A stretch of DNA of 64,000 nucleotides from assembly GCA_963821025.1 (NCBI GenBank), contig CAWGCG010000003.1, positions 992,001 to 1,056,000 on the forward strand, in the 5' to 3' direction. Made by a program: the position numbers and the translations under genes. The DNA is from WHSW01 sp963821025 (lineage in GTDB: Bacteria > Actinomycetota > Thermoleophilia > Solirubrobacterales > 70-9). How positions within the stretch are numbered: position 1 is the stretch's first letter; each line of letters starts with the position of its first letter. Positions 51,990 through 60,739 of the stretch are shown here, piece by piece. Under the pieces are notes generated by a model that saw only the letters and a list, made by a program, of their open reading frames with translations, had not been told where the DNA came from and made no database searches.

Positions 51990-52574
51990 TCAGTCCGCCA
52001 ACCAGGGCACGAGCTCGAACAGCGTCGTCACCGGCAGCCCGACCACGTTCGAGAAGTCACCGTCGAGGCGCTCGACCAAGATCGAGCCGAGCCCCTGGAT
52101 CGCATAAGCGCCGGCGCGGCCGCGCCACTCGCCCGAGCGGGCGTAGAGGTCGATCGTCGCCGGGTCGAGCGACTTGAACGTGACCTGTGTGCGGGCGACC
52201 CCGGAGCGCTCCACCGGGACGTCGTCACCGATCGCCGTGTCGAGGACGACGACCCCGCTCAAGACTTCGTGGGTGCGTCCCGACAGCGCCATCAGTCGCT
52301 CGCGCGCCCCGGCCTCGTCATCGGGCTTGCCGAGCAGTTTCCCGTCGAGCGCGACATCGGTGTCGACGCCGAGGCTGAGGCCGGCGCCGCGGCGCGAAGC
52401 GCGACCCGCATGCGCCTTGCGGCGGGCGTTCTCGACCACGACCACGACCGGGTCCCCGCCGCGGACCTCCGCCACCCCCGGGACGACGACCTCGAACTCG
52501 ATGCCGAGCCCCGCCAGGATCTCCCGCCGCCGCGGAGAGGCCGAGGCGAGGATCAGCGGAGGTCTGGTGCTCAC
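51990..52574 (-). CDS. maf: Maf-like nucleotide pyrophosphatase
   Basis: It is a house-cleaning nucleoside triphosphate pyrophosphatase (septum inhibitor Maf family). The 194 residues run from GTG 52574; the opening LILASASPRRREILAGLGI is diagnostic. LGVDTDVALDGKLLGKPDDE and GAYAIQGLGSILVERLDGDF contain the other active-site residues; the usual ADT motif reads VDTDV. It is four bases downstream of ndk, so both nucleotide enzymes are probably in one message. Confidence 0.93.
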   Translation of the reverse strand: MSTRPPLILASASPRRREILAGLGIEFEVVVPGVAEVRGGDPVVVVVENARRKAHAGRASRRGAGLSLGVDTDVALDGKLLGKPDDEAGARERLMALSGRTHEVLSGVVVLDTAIGDDVPVERSGVARTQVTFKSLDPATIDLYARSGEWRGRAGAYAIQGLGSILVERLDGDFSNVVGLPVTTLFELVPWLAD

Positions 52575-52578
52575 GACA

Positions 52579-52989
52579 CTAGTGGTCGCCGAACCAGATC
52601 TCGATCTCGCGTTCGGCGGATTCATCGGAGTCGGACCCGTGAACCAGGTTGAAGGTGACTTCGAGCCCGTAATCGCCGCGGATCGAGCCGGTGGTCGCCT
52701 CCACCGGGTTGGTCGAGCCGATCACCTGGCGCGCCGCGGCGACGGCCTCGTGTCCCTCGAGCACCGCCGCGACCAGCGGCCCGCCGGTGATGAACGAGAC
52801 GAGCTCGCCGAAGAATGGCTTCTCGGTGTGCTCGGCGTAGTGGCGATTGGCGAGCTGCTCAGCTGCGTGCAGCAGCTTCAGCTCGGTGATCCGCAGCCCC
52901 TTGCGCTCGAACCGTGCCAGACACTCGCCGGTCAGGCCGCGCTCGAACGCGTCGGGCTTGATCAGGATCAGGGTCTTCGAGTCCGCCAC
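52579..52989 (-). CDS. ndk: Nucleoside diphosphate kinase
   Basis: It equilibrates nucleoside triphosphates. In its 136 residues, TLILIKPDAFERGLTGECLA opens the protein and the phospho-accepting His lies in TFNLVHGSDSDESAEREIE. GSTNPVEATTGSIRGDYG is the nucleotide-binding block. Ndk is located 12 bases after the zinc-ribbon gene. Confidence 0.97.
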   Translation of the reverse strand: MADSKTLILIKPDAFERGLTGECLARFERKGLRITELKLLHAAEQLANRHYAEHTEKPFFGELVSFITGGPLVAAVLEGHEAVAAARQVIGSTNPVEATTGSIRGDYGLEVTFNLVHGSDSDESAEREIEIWFGDH

Positions 52990-53001
52990 GGCCGCGGCAG
53001 G

Positions 53002-53679
53002 TTACTCGCTGGCAGGCTTGCGCGGGCGCGACGCCGCCGTCCGCTCGGAGGCGCTGCGCTCCGGGGCGCTGCGGCTCGAATTGCGGCCCTGGCGCGCCGC
53101 AGGCTGCGTCCGCGTGTCGCCGTCGCTCGCCCGCGGGTCCCGCGAGTCCGGCGCCTGCCCCGAGCTCTGCCTGGCCTGGCCCGAAGATCCCTTGGATCGC
53201 CGTTTGCCCGACGGGCGTCGCTCGGCCGGCGCCGAGCGCCGAACCGGGGTCTCGCAGTAGGGGCAGATCGACCAGCGGGGATCGATCGGCTTGCCGCACG
53301 ACTCGCACGGGTCCTTGATCCGTGCGCGGCAGTTCGGGCAGCGCAGGAAGGTGCGCTCCACCGGATGCTCGCAGTTGGGACACGAGGACTCCTCGAGCTG
53401 GCGCACACGCAGCTCCGAGGCGCGGATGTCGAGCTCGCGCTCGCGCTTGTCGGCGAGGAACTCGGGCGGGCGCAGGATCGAGTAGACGATCGTGCCGACG
53501 AACGGAAACAGCGACGCCGCGGTCGCGCAGGCGACCAGGATCGGATCGGCGATCCGTCGGCGGGCATCGAAGTAGGTCCACGCGATCAGCGCGATCCAGA
53601 GGACCACCAAGAACAGGATCACCAGGTTGACGACGAGGTTGAGCGCGTCGTTGGTTATGCCGAAGAGGGCGACGATCAT
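53002..53679 (-). CDS. Double zinc-ribbon membrane protein with disordered basic tail
   Basis: It has 225 residues. Two N-terminal spans (LNLVVNLVILFLVVLWIALI and ILVACATAASLFPFVGTIVY) lead to a zinc-ribbon region with eight cysteines in four CxxC knuckles: CPNCEHPVERTFLRCPNC and CESCGKPIDPRWSICPYC. The ~95-residue tail is Arg/Ser/Gln-rich (SSGQARQSSGQAPDSRDPR, RNSSRSAPERSASERTAASR) and likely disordered. The family is found in actinobacteria without assigned function. It is probably co-transcribed with ndk. Confidence 0.8.
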   Translation of the reverse strand: MIVALFGITNDALNLVVNLVILFLVVLWIALIAWTYFDARRRIADPILVACATAASLFPFVGTIVYSILRPPEFLADKRERELDIRASELRVRQLEESSCPNCEHPVERTFLRCPNCRARIKDPCESCGKPIDPRWSICPYCETPVRRSAPAERRPSGKRRSKGSSGQARQSSGQAPDSRDPRASDGDTRTQPAARQGRNSSRSAPERSASERTAASRPRKPASE

Positions 53680-53698
53680 CGGAAATCGGGCAGTCTAG

Positions 53699-53785
53699 TC
53701 AGAGGAAGAGGCGCCCGAACAGGTAACCCAGGCCGAAAAAGACGAGGATCACGATCGCGACTATCGCCGCGACAAGCCCCATCAT
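53699..53785 (-). CDS. Possible 28-residue membrane peptide
   Basis: A double ATG (53785 and 53782) starts a peptide almost entirely one hydrophobic span, GLVAAIVAIVILVFFGLGYL, then FGRLFL. It lies 19 bases upstream of the zinc-ribbon gene and 32 bases from the divergent amidase start. No clear ribosome site is visible, and an upstream in-frame TTG or GTG would add 12-22 residues. Composition supports a real small membrane protein, but I know no family. Confidence 0.5.
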   Translation of the reverse strand: MMGLVAAIVAIVILVFFGLGYLFGRLFL

Positions 53786-53817
53786 GTGGAGAAGCTCTGA
53801 GCGCGCGCTCCTATCCA

Positions 53818-54528
53818 ATGGAGACAGAAGGTAGTCGGAAATCACCGGTTTTGCGCTTTTGCGCCCTCCTCTGGGCGCTGGCGACCATCGGCGTGCTGCT
53901 CGCCTCGGGGGGTGCCCAGGGCCGATGGGACATGGATGCTCGGAGGGCCGCCGACAGGCCACCGATCACCGACGACCGGATCTCCTACGGCGGCACCCGC
54001 CGCGAGCAGATGGCCGCCTATTCGCGCCGCCACTACGGCTCGGCGAAATGGCGCCTGCGCGACCCCGACGCGATCGTCCTTCACTTCGCCGCGACCGACA
54101 GCTATGACTCCGTCTGGAGCACTTTCGATTCGAACGCCGCCAACATCGGCGAGCTGCCCGGAGTCTGTGCCCATTATGTGGTCAAGCAGTCCGGAACGAT
54201 CGCCGAGCTGGTCTCGCCTCGGATCCGCTGCCGGCACACGATCGGGCTCAACCACCGCTCGATCGGGATCGAGATGATCCAGGAAACGGGGCGCGGTTCG
54301 CATTGGGCCGACCGCCAGATCCTCTCGCGCCGGCCTCAGATCCGGGCGGCGCTGCAGCTCGTCGGCTGGCTCCAGGCGCGTTACCGAATCGCCACCGGAG
54401 ATGTGATCGGCCACTCGATGGCCAACCACAGCAGGTACTTCAAGGACCTCCGGGGCTGGCGCAACGACCACAGCGACTGGCTCAAGCGCGACGTGCGCGA
54501 GTTCCGTCGCCGGTTGAACCGTCGCTAG
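53818..54528 (+). CDS. Secreted N-acetylmuramoyl-L-alanine amidase (amidase_2/PGRP fold)
   Basis: It has 236 residues from ATG 53818. A signal peptide or anchor (RFCALLWALATIGVLLASGG) precedes the amidase domain: DAIVLHFAATDSYDSVW (first zinc His), GVCAHYVVKQSGTIAELVSP, HTIGLNHRSIGIEMIQETG and DVIGHSMANHSRYFKDLRGW (second zinc region). It cleaves the peptide from muramic acid in cell wall turnover. It converges on folC, with stops overlapping by four bases. Confidence 0.88.
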   Translation: METEGSRKSPVLRFCALLWALATIGVLLASGGAQGRWDMDARRAADRPPITDDRISYGGTRREQMAAYSRRHYGSAKWRLRDPDAIVLHFAATDSYDSVWSTFDSNAANIGELPGVCAHYVVKQSGTIAELVSPRIRCRHTIGLNHRSIGIEMIQETGRGSHWADRQILSRRPQIRAALQLVGWLQARYRIATGDVIGHSMANHSRYFKDLRGWRNDHSDWLKRDVREFRRRLNRR

Positions 54529-55769
54529 GCGTAGCGCAGCAGGTAGTGCGAGCCGGTTACGAGGACGACACCGGAGTGGGCGACGGCGAGCGCCCGCGCG
54601 CGGCCGATCGCCGCCGCCGGATCGGGCTCGTGCTCGACGGAGCCGATACCGGCGCGGCGGGCGATCGCGGCGAGCTCTGTCGCCGCCAGCGTCACGGCTC
54701 CGGGCCGTCCTGCCGTCGCCAGCCGCCCGGCGGGAATCTCGCTGGCGACCAGTCCGCCGAGCGCCGGGGCCAGCGCCTCGACGATCCCCGCGGCGTCCTT
54801 GTCGGCGAGCACCGCAACGCAGGCGACGAGCGGGCGACCCCCGGCGACCGCGGGCAGCGCCTCGGCGAGCGCTCTGGCCCCCGGGGGATTGTGGGCGGCG
54901 TCGAGGATCAACGGCGGGTCCGAGTCGACCCGCTGCATCCGGCCGTCGAGCTCGAGGCCGGCGGCCACCCCCGCGACACGCTCGGGATCGAGCTTCGAGA
55001 GCAGCGCCTCCGCCGCCGCCAGGGAGACGGCGAAGTCGCGGCGCAGGTACGGCGCCGGGCTCGCGAGCTCGAGCTGCTGTGCCAGGTCGCGGACGGTCAC
55101 CAACCGGGATCGGCGCTCGGCCGCGACCCGGCGAGCGAGCTCCTCCACGTCCGCTGAGACCGGGCCGATCACGAGGGTGCTGTGGTCGCGCAGCACGGCG
55201 AGCTTCTCAGTCGCGATCTCGAGCTCGGTGTTGCCGAGCCACTCGGTGTGGTCGAGCCCGATCGAAGTCAGCGCGGTGACCCGCGAGGGCAGCACGTTGG
55301 TGGCGTCGAGGCGGCCGCCCAGACCGGCCTCGATCACCGCGGCCTCGACCCCGGCGACGGCGAGGGCGACGAACGCGAGCGCGGTGTCGGCCTCGAACTG
55401 GGTCACCGCCTCGCCCTCGAGCGTGCGGTCGACCGTCTCGACCGCCTGGGCGACTCGCTCGGCCGCCGTGGCGAAGGCACTCGGCTCGATCTCGGCGCCA
55501 CCGATCCGGATCCGCTGGGCCCAGCGGTCGTCGTGCGGGGACACGTAGGCGCCGGCGCTCATGCCGTGGGCTTCGAGCAGCGCCGCGACCATCTCGGTCA
55601 CCGAGGTCTTTCCGTTGGTGCCGACCACGTGCACCGAAGCGAACCGATGCTGCGGCATCCCCAGTGCCGAGACCAGCTTGCGGATGCGCTCGAGCCCGAA
55701 GCGCATGCCGAGAGGTTGGAGGGAGTCGAGCCAGCGCTCGGCGTCTGCGGCTGTCCAGCCACTTGGCAT
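54525..55769 (-). CDS. folC: Bifunctional folylpolyglutamate / dihydrofolate synthase
   Basis: It has 414 residues of the Mur ligase fold. The P-loop is VVGTNGKTSVTEMVAALLEA; VEAAVIEAGLGGRLDATNVL and LTSIGLDHTEWLGNTELEIA are FolC signatures, and LILDAAHNPPGARALAEALP opens the C-terminal domain. It adds glutamate to folates. It follows valS by 55 bases, a gap filled by heptamer repeats. The valS-folC order is common in bacteria. Confidence 0.95.
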   Translation of the reverse strand: MPSGWTAADAERWLDSLQPLGMRFGLERIRKLVSALGMPQHRFASVHVVGTNGKTSVTEMVAALLEAHGMSAGAYVSPHDDRWAQRIRIGGAEIEPSAFATAAERVAQAVETVDRTLEGEAVTQFEADTALAFVALAVAGVEAAVIEAGLGGRLDATNVLPSRVTALTSIGLDHTEWLGNTELEIATEKLAVLRDHSTLVIGPVSADVEELARRVAAERRSRLVTVRDLAQQLELASPAPYLRRDFAVSLAAAEALLSKLDPERVAGVAAGLELDGRMQRVDSDPPLILDAAHNPPGARALAEALPAVAGGRPLVACVAVLADKDAAGIVEALAPALGGLVASEIPAGRLATAGRPGAVTLAATELAAIARRAGIGSVEHEPDPAAAIGRARALAVAHSGVVLVTGSHYLLRYA

Positions 55770-55774
55770 TGGTC

Positions 55775-55823
55775 ACTCGCCGCTCGAGTGGCCAGAGGCG
55801 AGTGGCGAGTGGCCCGCCGCCGA
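55775..55823. repeat. Heptamer repeat with inverted arms in the valS-folC gap
   Basis: Seven heptamers: actcgcc, gctcgag, tggccag, aggcgag, tggcgag, tggcccg and ccgccga. The first units are close to the trpE repeat (actcgcc, gctcgcc). Later units appear in reverse orientation, giving an eight-base hairpin cactcgcc (55774-55781)/ggcgagtg (55797-55804). It occupies almost the whole 55-base intergenic space. Confidence 0.7.
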
Positions 55824-55824
55824 C

Positions 55825-58407
55825 TCAGGCCTCAAGCTCGCGCAGCTCCTCGCTGTAGGAGGCCAGCTTTCTCCGCTCCTCCTCGACCACCTCCGCCGGC
55901 GCCTTGGCGACGAAGCCCCGGTTGGCGAGCTTGCGCTCACCGCGCTCGACCTCGGCGCGCAACCGGTCGCGGCGCTCGGCGATCCGCGCCCGTGCCTGCT
56001 CGGCGTCGACCTCGCCCGAGGCGAGGATCTCGATCTCGCCGTCGATATTCGCCAAGACCTCTCCCCCGCCGCTGTCGAACTCGAGCCGGGCCAGCCGACC
56101 AACGAGCTCCGGCGGCGTGCGTTCGCCGACCGCACGAGCCGGGAGGACGCTGGCGGCGGCGACCCCGACCAGGTCGCGCCAACGGCGGACGTTGCGGGTG
56201 AGCTCGATCCAGCGCCCCACGTCGGCCTCGGCCTCGGGATCGAGCAGGCGCTCGTCGAAGCGCGGAAACTCGGATACGACCAGCATCCGCTCCCTCCGGG
56301 GCATGTAGCTCCAGATCTCCTCGGTCACGAAAGGCATCAGCGGATGTGCGAGCGCGAGCACGCGCTCGAGCACGAACAGCAGGTTGGCGGCGGCGTCGGG
56401 GTCGCCGTCGTAGAGGCGCGGCTTGACCATCTCGAGGTACCAGTCGCAGAACTCCGACCAGAAGAAGGCATAGAAGTCGAGCGCCGCCCGGGAGAACTGG
56501 TAGCTGTCGAGCTCCTCGCCGACCGAGGCGATCGTCCGTTCGAGCCGGGAGCAGATCCAGCGGTCCTCGAGCCGCTCGGTCGCGGCGGTGGGCTCGGCAT
56601 CCCCGGCGTTGAGCAAGACCAAGCGGGAGGCGTTCCACATCTTGTTCGCCAGGTCGCGGCCCTGCTGGACGCGGTCGGCCGAGTAGCGGACGTCCTGGCT
56701 CGATGCCATCGCCAGCAGGCCGAAGCGCAGCGCGTCGGCACCGTGGACGTCGATCTCGTCCAGGGGGTCGACGCCGGTCCCCAGCGACTTCGACATCCGT
56801 CGCCCGTCCGATGCCTGGACGACCGGGTGCACGTAGACGTCGCGAAACGGGATCGCGCCGGCGAACTCGATCCCCATCATCACCATTCGCGCGACCCAGA
56901 GGAAGATGATCTCCCGCGCCGTGGTCAGGAAGCTGGTCGGGTAGTAGGCGCGCAGCAGCTGCTCGTCATCGGGCCAGCCGAGGGTTGCGAACGGCCACAG
57001 GGCCGAGCTGAACCAGGTGTCGAGGACATCGACCTCGCGCCGCAGCTGATCGGGATCGAGCCCGCGCTCGGCCGCCGCCACCCGCGCCAGCTCCTCCGAC
57101 TCGGCGACCACCTCCTCGCCGGCGGGCCCGTACCAGACCGGCAGCCGGTGGCCCCACCAGAGCTGGCGCGAGACACACCAGGGCCGGATCCGGCGCATCC
57201 AGTCGAGGTAGACGCGCTTGTAGCTCGCCGGCAGGATCCGCACCTCGTCGCGCTCGACCGCCTCGATCGCCGGCGCCGCCAGCTCCTCCATGCGGCAGAA
57301 CCACTGCAGCGAGATCAAGGGCTCGATCCGCTCGCCCGAGCGCTCGGAGACCGGCACGGCGTGCGTGTATGGCTCGGCACCACGCAGCCGGCCGCCGGCG
57401 GTGAGCGCCGCGACCACGGCCTCACGGGCCTCGCCGGTGCTGAGCCCGGCAAAGCGCTCGCCCGCCTCGCTGCTCATTCGCCCGTCCTCACCGATCACGG
57501 TCACCTCCTCGAGCCCGTGCGCGCGGCCGATCTCGAAGTCGTTGGGGTCGTGGCCGGGGGTGATCTTGAGCGCCCCGGTCCCGAACTCGGGGTCGACGTG
57601 CTCGTCGGCGATGATCGGCAGGGTGCGGCCGACCAGCGGGAGCGTGCAGCGGCGGCCGATCAGGGCGGCATGGCGGTCGTCGTCGGGGTGCACGGCGACC
57701 GCGGTGTCGGCGAGCATCGTCTCGGGGCGCACGGTGGCCACGGTGAGCACCTCGTCCGAGTCCTGCACCGGGTAGTCGATCTCCCACAGCGTGTCGGTGA
57801 CCTCCTCGTTGATCACCTCGAGGTCGGAGATCGCCGAGCGCGAGCCGGGATCCCAGTTGACCATGTAGTTGTCGCGGTAGATCAGGCCCTTGCGGTGCAG
57901 GGCGACGAACACCCGGTAGACGGCCCGCACATATCCCTCGTCGAGGGTGAAGCGCTCGCGCTCGTAGTCACAGGAGGCGCCGAGCCGCTGGTACTGCTCG
58001 ACGATCTGCGACCCGTACTCGCGCCGCCAGTCCCAGATCCGCTCGACGAACGCATCCCGCCCGAGCTCGTGCCGGGAGCTGCCCTCGGCGCGCAGCTGCT
58101 TCTCGACCACCATCTGGGTACCGATCCCGGCGTGGTCGGTGCCCAGGACCCAGAGCGTGTTGCGGCCGCGCATGCGGTTGATCCGGGCCAGCGCGTCCTG
58201 GACCGTGCCGTTGAGCGCGTGGCCCAGATGCAGGGCCCCGGTCACGTTCGGCGGCGGGATCGCGATCGAGTAGTTCTCCTCCGGGCTTCCCTGCGCGGGC
58301 GGGTCGAAGAAGCCGCCCGCGAGCCAGGCGGCGAAGATCCGCCGCTCGACCTCGCCGGGATCCCAGCGGGTCGTGGCCTCGAGCTTCGCGCGTCTTGCCT
58401 CGTCCAT
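55825..58407 (-). CDS. valS: Valyl-tRNA synthetase
   Basis: It has 860 residues from ATG 58407 (MDEARRAKLEATTRWDPGEV); a GTG 13 codons further up is less likely. The HIGH motif is IPPPNVTGALHLGHALNG, KMSKS is the variant GRRMSKSLGTGVDPLDEI, the editing domain includes VATVRPETMLADTAVAVHPD, and the C-terminal coiled-coil arm ends KLANRGFVAKAPAEVVEEER. All domains are complete. Confidence 0.97.
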   Translation of the reverse strand: MDEARRAKLEATTRWDPGEVERRIFAAWLAGGFFDPPAQGSPEENYSIAIPPPNVTGALHLGHALNGTVQDALARINRMRGRNTLWVLGTDHAGIGTQMVVEKQLRAEGSSRHELGRDAFVERIWDWRREYGSQIVEQYQRLGASCDYERERFTLDEGYVRAVYRVFVALHRKGLIYRDNYMVNWDPGSRSAISDLEVINEEVTDTLWEIDYPVQDSDEVLTVATVRPETMLADTAVAVHPDDDRHAALIGRRCTLPLVGRTLPIIADEHVDPEFGTGALKITPGHDPNDFEIGRAHGLEEVTVIGEDGRMSSEAGERFAGLSTGEAREAVVAALTAGGRLRGAEPYTHAVPVSERSGERIEPLISLQWFCRMEELAAPAIEAVERDEVRILPASYKRVYLDWMRRIRPWCVSRQLWWGHRLPVWYGPAGEEVVAESEELARVAAAERGLDPDQLRREVDVLDTWFSSALWPFATLGWPDDEQLLRAYYPTSFLTTAREIIFLWVARMVMMGIEFAGAIPFRDVYVHPVVQASDGRRMSKSLGTGVDPLDEIDVHGADALRFGLLAMASSQDVRYSADRVQQGRDLANKMWNASRLVLLNAGDAEPTAATERLEDRWICSRLERTIASVGEELDSYQFSRAALDFYAFFWSEFCDWYLEMVKPRLYDGDPDAAANLLFVLERVLALAHPLMPFVTEEIWSYMPRRERMLVVSEFPRFDERLLDPEAEADVGRWIELTRNVRRWRDLVGVAAASVLPARAVGERTPPELVGRLARLEFDSGGGEVLANIDGEIEILASGEVDAEQARARIAERRDRLRAEVERGERKLANRGFVAKAPAEVVEEERRKLASYSEELRELEA

Positions 58408-58500
58408 CGGAGCGGCGAGTTTAGTTTGCGTCGAGCGCAGCACCACAGGCGTGCAGCCGTGCTATCAACCAGCCAAAGCCAGGGGGATCAGGAGGGACGG

Positions 58501-58938
58501 ATGCGACGAATCGCAACCTTCGCCGGGCTCGCTCTCGCGCTGGCGCTGCCGGCGACAGCAGCGGGCGCCGGCAAGATCGCGCTCAAGGGCGAGGTGGTCG
58601 GGGTGCCGACCTCCGGCGTGGCGATCACGATCACCAAGGACCAGGCCTCGATCGGCAAGATCACCAAGTTGAACTTCAACCGCGTGCCCCTGAGCTGCTC
58701 GGACGGTCAGACCGGCGTCGTCAGCGGCAGCTCGACGCGGTCGTTCGAGGTTCGCGGCAAGAACTTCACCCGCAGGACGCGGATCGCGGGTCCGGGAATC
58801 CAGAACGGCTTCTTCCGTGTCTCCGGCAAGTTCCGGCGCGGCGGCAGGGTCGCCAAGGGATTCGTGCGCTTCTCGCTGAAGACGACCACCGGAGCCGGCT
58901 GCGGCTCCGACAACGTGCGCTGGAAGGCGGCCAAGTAG
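58501..58938 (+). CDS. Small exported protein of unknown function
   Basis: It has 145 residues from ATG 58501, with AGGAGG five bases upstream. A signal peptide (IATFAGLALALALPATAAGA) is followed by a beta-rich domain with many Lys and Gly residues (GEVVGVPTSGVAITITKDQA, SFEVRGKNFTRRTRIAGPG, FRVSGKFRRGGRVAKGFVRF) and two cysteines (LSCSDG, AGCGSD) likely disulfide-bonded outside. I recognise no family. It is divergent from valS. Confidence 0.75.
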   Translation: MRRIATFAGLALALALPATAAGAGKIALKGEVVGVPTSGVAITITKDQASIGKITKLNFNRVPLSCSDGQTGVVSGSSTRSFEVRGKNFTRRTRIAGPGIQNGFFRVSGKFRRGGRVAKGFVRFSLKTTTGAGCGSDNVRWKAAK

Positions 58939-59038
58939 CCCGAGCTCGCCGAAGCTGCCGAGCAGAACTCGAGCAGCTCGGCGACGCCGAAGATCATCTC
59001 GCGCGACCGGCAAGCCGACGGCCAGCGCGGTCCCAGCC

Positions 59039-60160
59039 TCACCGCACCGCCCCGCGGGCGACGATCGGCAGCTCCTCGGCGACGATCCCGTCGCCGGCGA
59101 GATAGAGGCGGTCGTGCAGGTTGACGCAGGTGCAGGCGTGATTGGGGATCAGCTCGAGCCGGTCTCCGACCGCTACCGGCGACGCACCCGGCGCGATCTT
59201 CCCGTGGCCGTGCTCCTCGCTGAGCGCAACCAGTTCGAGCCCCTCGCGACCGACCACCGCCGCATGGCCCGACGCCCCAGGGGGCGGGGCCGCCTCGCTG
59301 AGGGTCTTGCTGCCGGCGTCGAGGACGAACCTCCCCGGCACCGCGGTCGAGACCACGGTCGCGTGGACGCGAAGCGCAGCGTCGTCGAGGCCGAAGGCCC
59401 CGTGCGCCTCGTTGCGGTCGAGCAGCGCGTAGTTGCCCGGCCGCAGCTCGGTCATCGGGGTCAGGTGCGAGCGCAGCAGGGTCGCCGTCGACCCACCCGA
59501 TACACGCGCGGCGGCGATCCCGGCGCTCTCAAACAGCGCCAGCGCCTCGACCAGCACCCCGGCGACCTGCTCGATTCCGGTTGCGATCTCGGCGTCGTCG
59601 TGGCGCAGATGACCGGGATAGCACGAGATCCCGCCGACCGAGAGCCCGGCGAGCCCGTCAATCGCCTGCGCCAGGGCGAGCGCCCCGCCGGGATCGAGCC
59701 CGGTCCGGGCGAGCCCGACGTCGATCTCGATCAGGGCCTCGGCCTCGATGCCGCGGCGCGCGAGCGCGCCGGCGAGCGGCTCGGCGGCGGCGAGCGAGTC
59801 GACCGCTATCGTCAGCGGCACCCTCGCGGCCACCTCGACCAAGCGCTCGACCTTGGCCTCGCCGAGCACCGGGTAATGGATGAGCAGCCGTGCCTGAAGG
59901 GCGGCGGCAAAGATCTCGGCCTCCTCGGACTTGGCGACCGTCAGCCCGTCGGCGCCGAGCGCGAGCTGGCGCGCCGCGATCCCCAGCGTCTTGTGAGTCT
60001 TGGCGTGCGGGAGCAGGGCGAGGCCGTAGTCCTCGCAGTAGCGCGCCGCCCGCTCCAGGTTGCGCTGGAGCCGCTCGAGGTCGACGACCAGCGCTGGCGT
60101 CTCAAGCTCGTCGACCCGACGACCGACGCGCGTGGGCCCGGTCGCGGCGAGCGCGTTCAC
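59039..60160 (-). CDS. D-threonine aldolase / D-serine dehydratase-like PLP enzyme
   Basis: A 373-residue fold-type III PLP enzyme. ETPALVVDLERLQRNLERAA starts the alanine-racemase-like barrel, and the Schiff-base lysine is in LLPHAKTHKTLGIAARQLA. The C-terminal beta domain has the zinc ligands in LIPNHACTCVNLHDRLYLAG (His and Cys as in eukaryotic-type D-serine dehydratase). The substrate could be a D-hydroxy amino acid. It starts with GTG at 60160, overlapping the stop of the truncated ABC ATPase fragment (GTGA). Confidence 0.88.
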   Translation of the reverse strand: MNALAATGPTRVGRRVDELETPALVVDLERLQRNLERAARYCEDYGLALLPHAKTHKTLGIAARQLALGADGLTVAKSEEAEIFAAALQARLLIHYPVLGEAKVERLVEVAARVPLTIAVDSLAAAEPLAGALARRGIEAEALIEIDVGLARTGLDPGGALALAQAIDGLAGLSVGGISCYPGHLRHDDAEIATGIEQVAGVLVEALALFESAGIAAARVSGGSTATLLRSHLTPMTELRPGNYALLDRNEAHGAFGLDDAALRVHATVVSTAVPGRFVLDAGSKTLSEAAPPPGASGHAAVVGREGLELVALSEEHGHGKIAPGASPVAVGDRLELIPNHACTCVNLHDRLYLAGDGIVAEELPIVARGAVR

Positions 60161-60276
60161 GCGGCCCCGATCAGGACCATAAACTCGCCGTCGGCAACGT
60201 CGAGCGAGACGTCGTCGACGGCGAGCACGTCGCCGTCATAGACCTTGGTCACCCGCTCGAGCCGCAGGTCGGGCAT
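60157..60276 (-). pseudogene. N-terminal remnant of a sugar ABC transporter ATPase (MsmX/UgpC type)
   Basis: The ATG at 60276 opens 39 codons reading MPDLRLERVTKVYDGDVLAV then DDVSLDVADGEFMVLIGAA and a stop. This is the standard first strand-loop-strand of carbohydrate ABC ATPases, which normally continues LIGPSGCGKST. The sequence breaks exactly at the Walker A motif, so no ATP-binding site remains. Junctions with ridA (TGATG) and the next gene (GTGA) are tight, so the deletion has left a short coupled frame. It cannot be functional as a transporter ATPase. Confidence 0.85.
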
Positions 60277-60650
60277 CAGCCTTCCCGGTCGCCGATCACG
60301 GCGACGCAGTCGATCTCGACCTTGATTTCCGGCAGCGAGACCCCGACCGTGGTCCGCGCCGGCAGCGGCTCGCCGAAGAACTTGCCGTAGACCGCATTCA
60401 TCGCCTCGAAGTCTCCGAGATCGGCGAGAAAGACTCCACAGCGAACGACGTCGCCGATCGAGGCCCCGGCCTCGGCGAGGACCGTGGCGACGTTCTCAAG
60501 CGCGAGCCGGGTCTGCTCCTCGATCGTCCCGAGGACGTTCTCACCGTCTCGAACCGGGCCCTGACCGGAGACGTAGACGAAGCGCCCCTCGGCGATCACG
60601 CCCGGCGAATAGGCGCCTCCCGGTGTGGTCCCTGCGACTGCTCGTTTCAT
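60276..60650 (-). CDS. ridA: RidA-family enamine/imine deaminase
   Basis: A 124-residue YjgF/YER057c/UK114 protein with AGGAGG upstream of ATG 60650. AYSPGVIAEGRFVYVSGQGP and the catalytic arginine block VVRCGVFLADLGDFEAMNAVY (shown in part: RCGVFLADLGDFEAMNAVYG) are typical, and EIDCVAVIGDREG ends it. It removes reactive enamines formed by PLP dehydratases, which fits the neighbouring D-amino-acid PLP enzyme. Confidence 0.93.
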   Translation of the reverse strand: MKRAVAGTTPGGAYSPGVIAEGRFVYVSGQGPVRDGENVLGTIEEQTRLALENVATVLAEAGASIGDVVRCGVFLADLGDFEAMNAVYGKFFGEPLPARTTVGVSLPEIKVEIDCVAVIGDREG

Positions 60651-60739
60651 GAAGGCCCTCCTAACCCTTCACCGGGGCTCGAGGTTTGGGCGAACGTCCT
60701 CTGCGGTGCGGTCGGCGGCGCGCTCATCTCGCTCGAGGC

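Noticed and set aside
53000..53240. Tandem repeat in the zinc-ribbon tail (ggcgctgcg recurring)
   Set aside because: Only two imperfect copies; explained by Arg/Ser-rich coding in a GC-rich genome.
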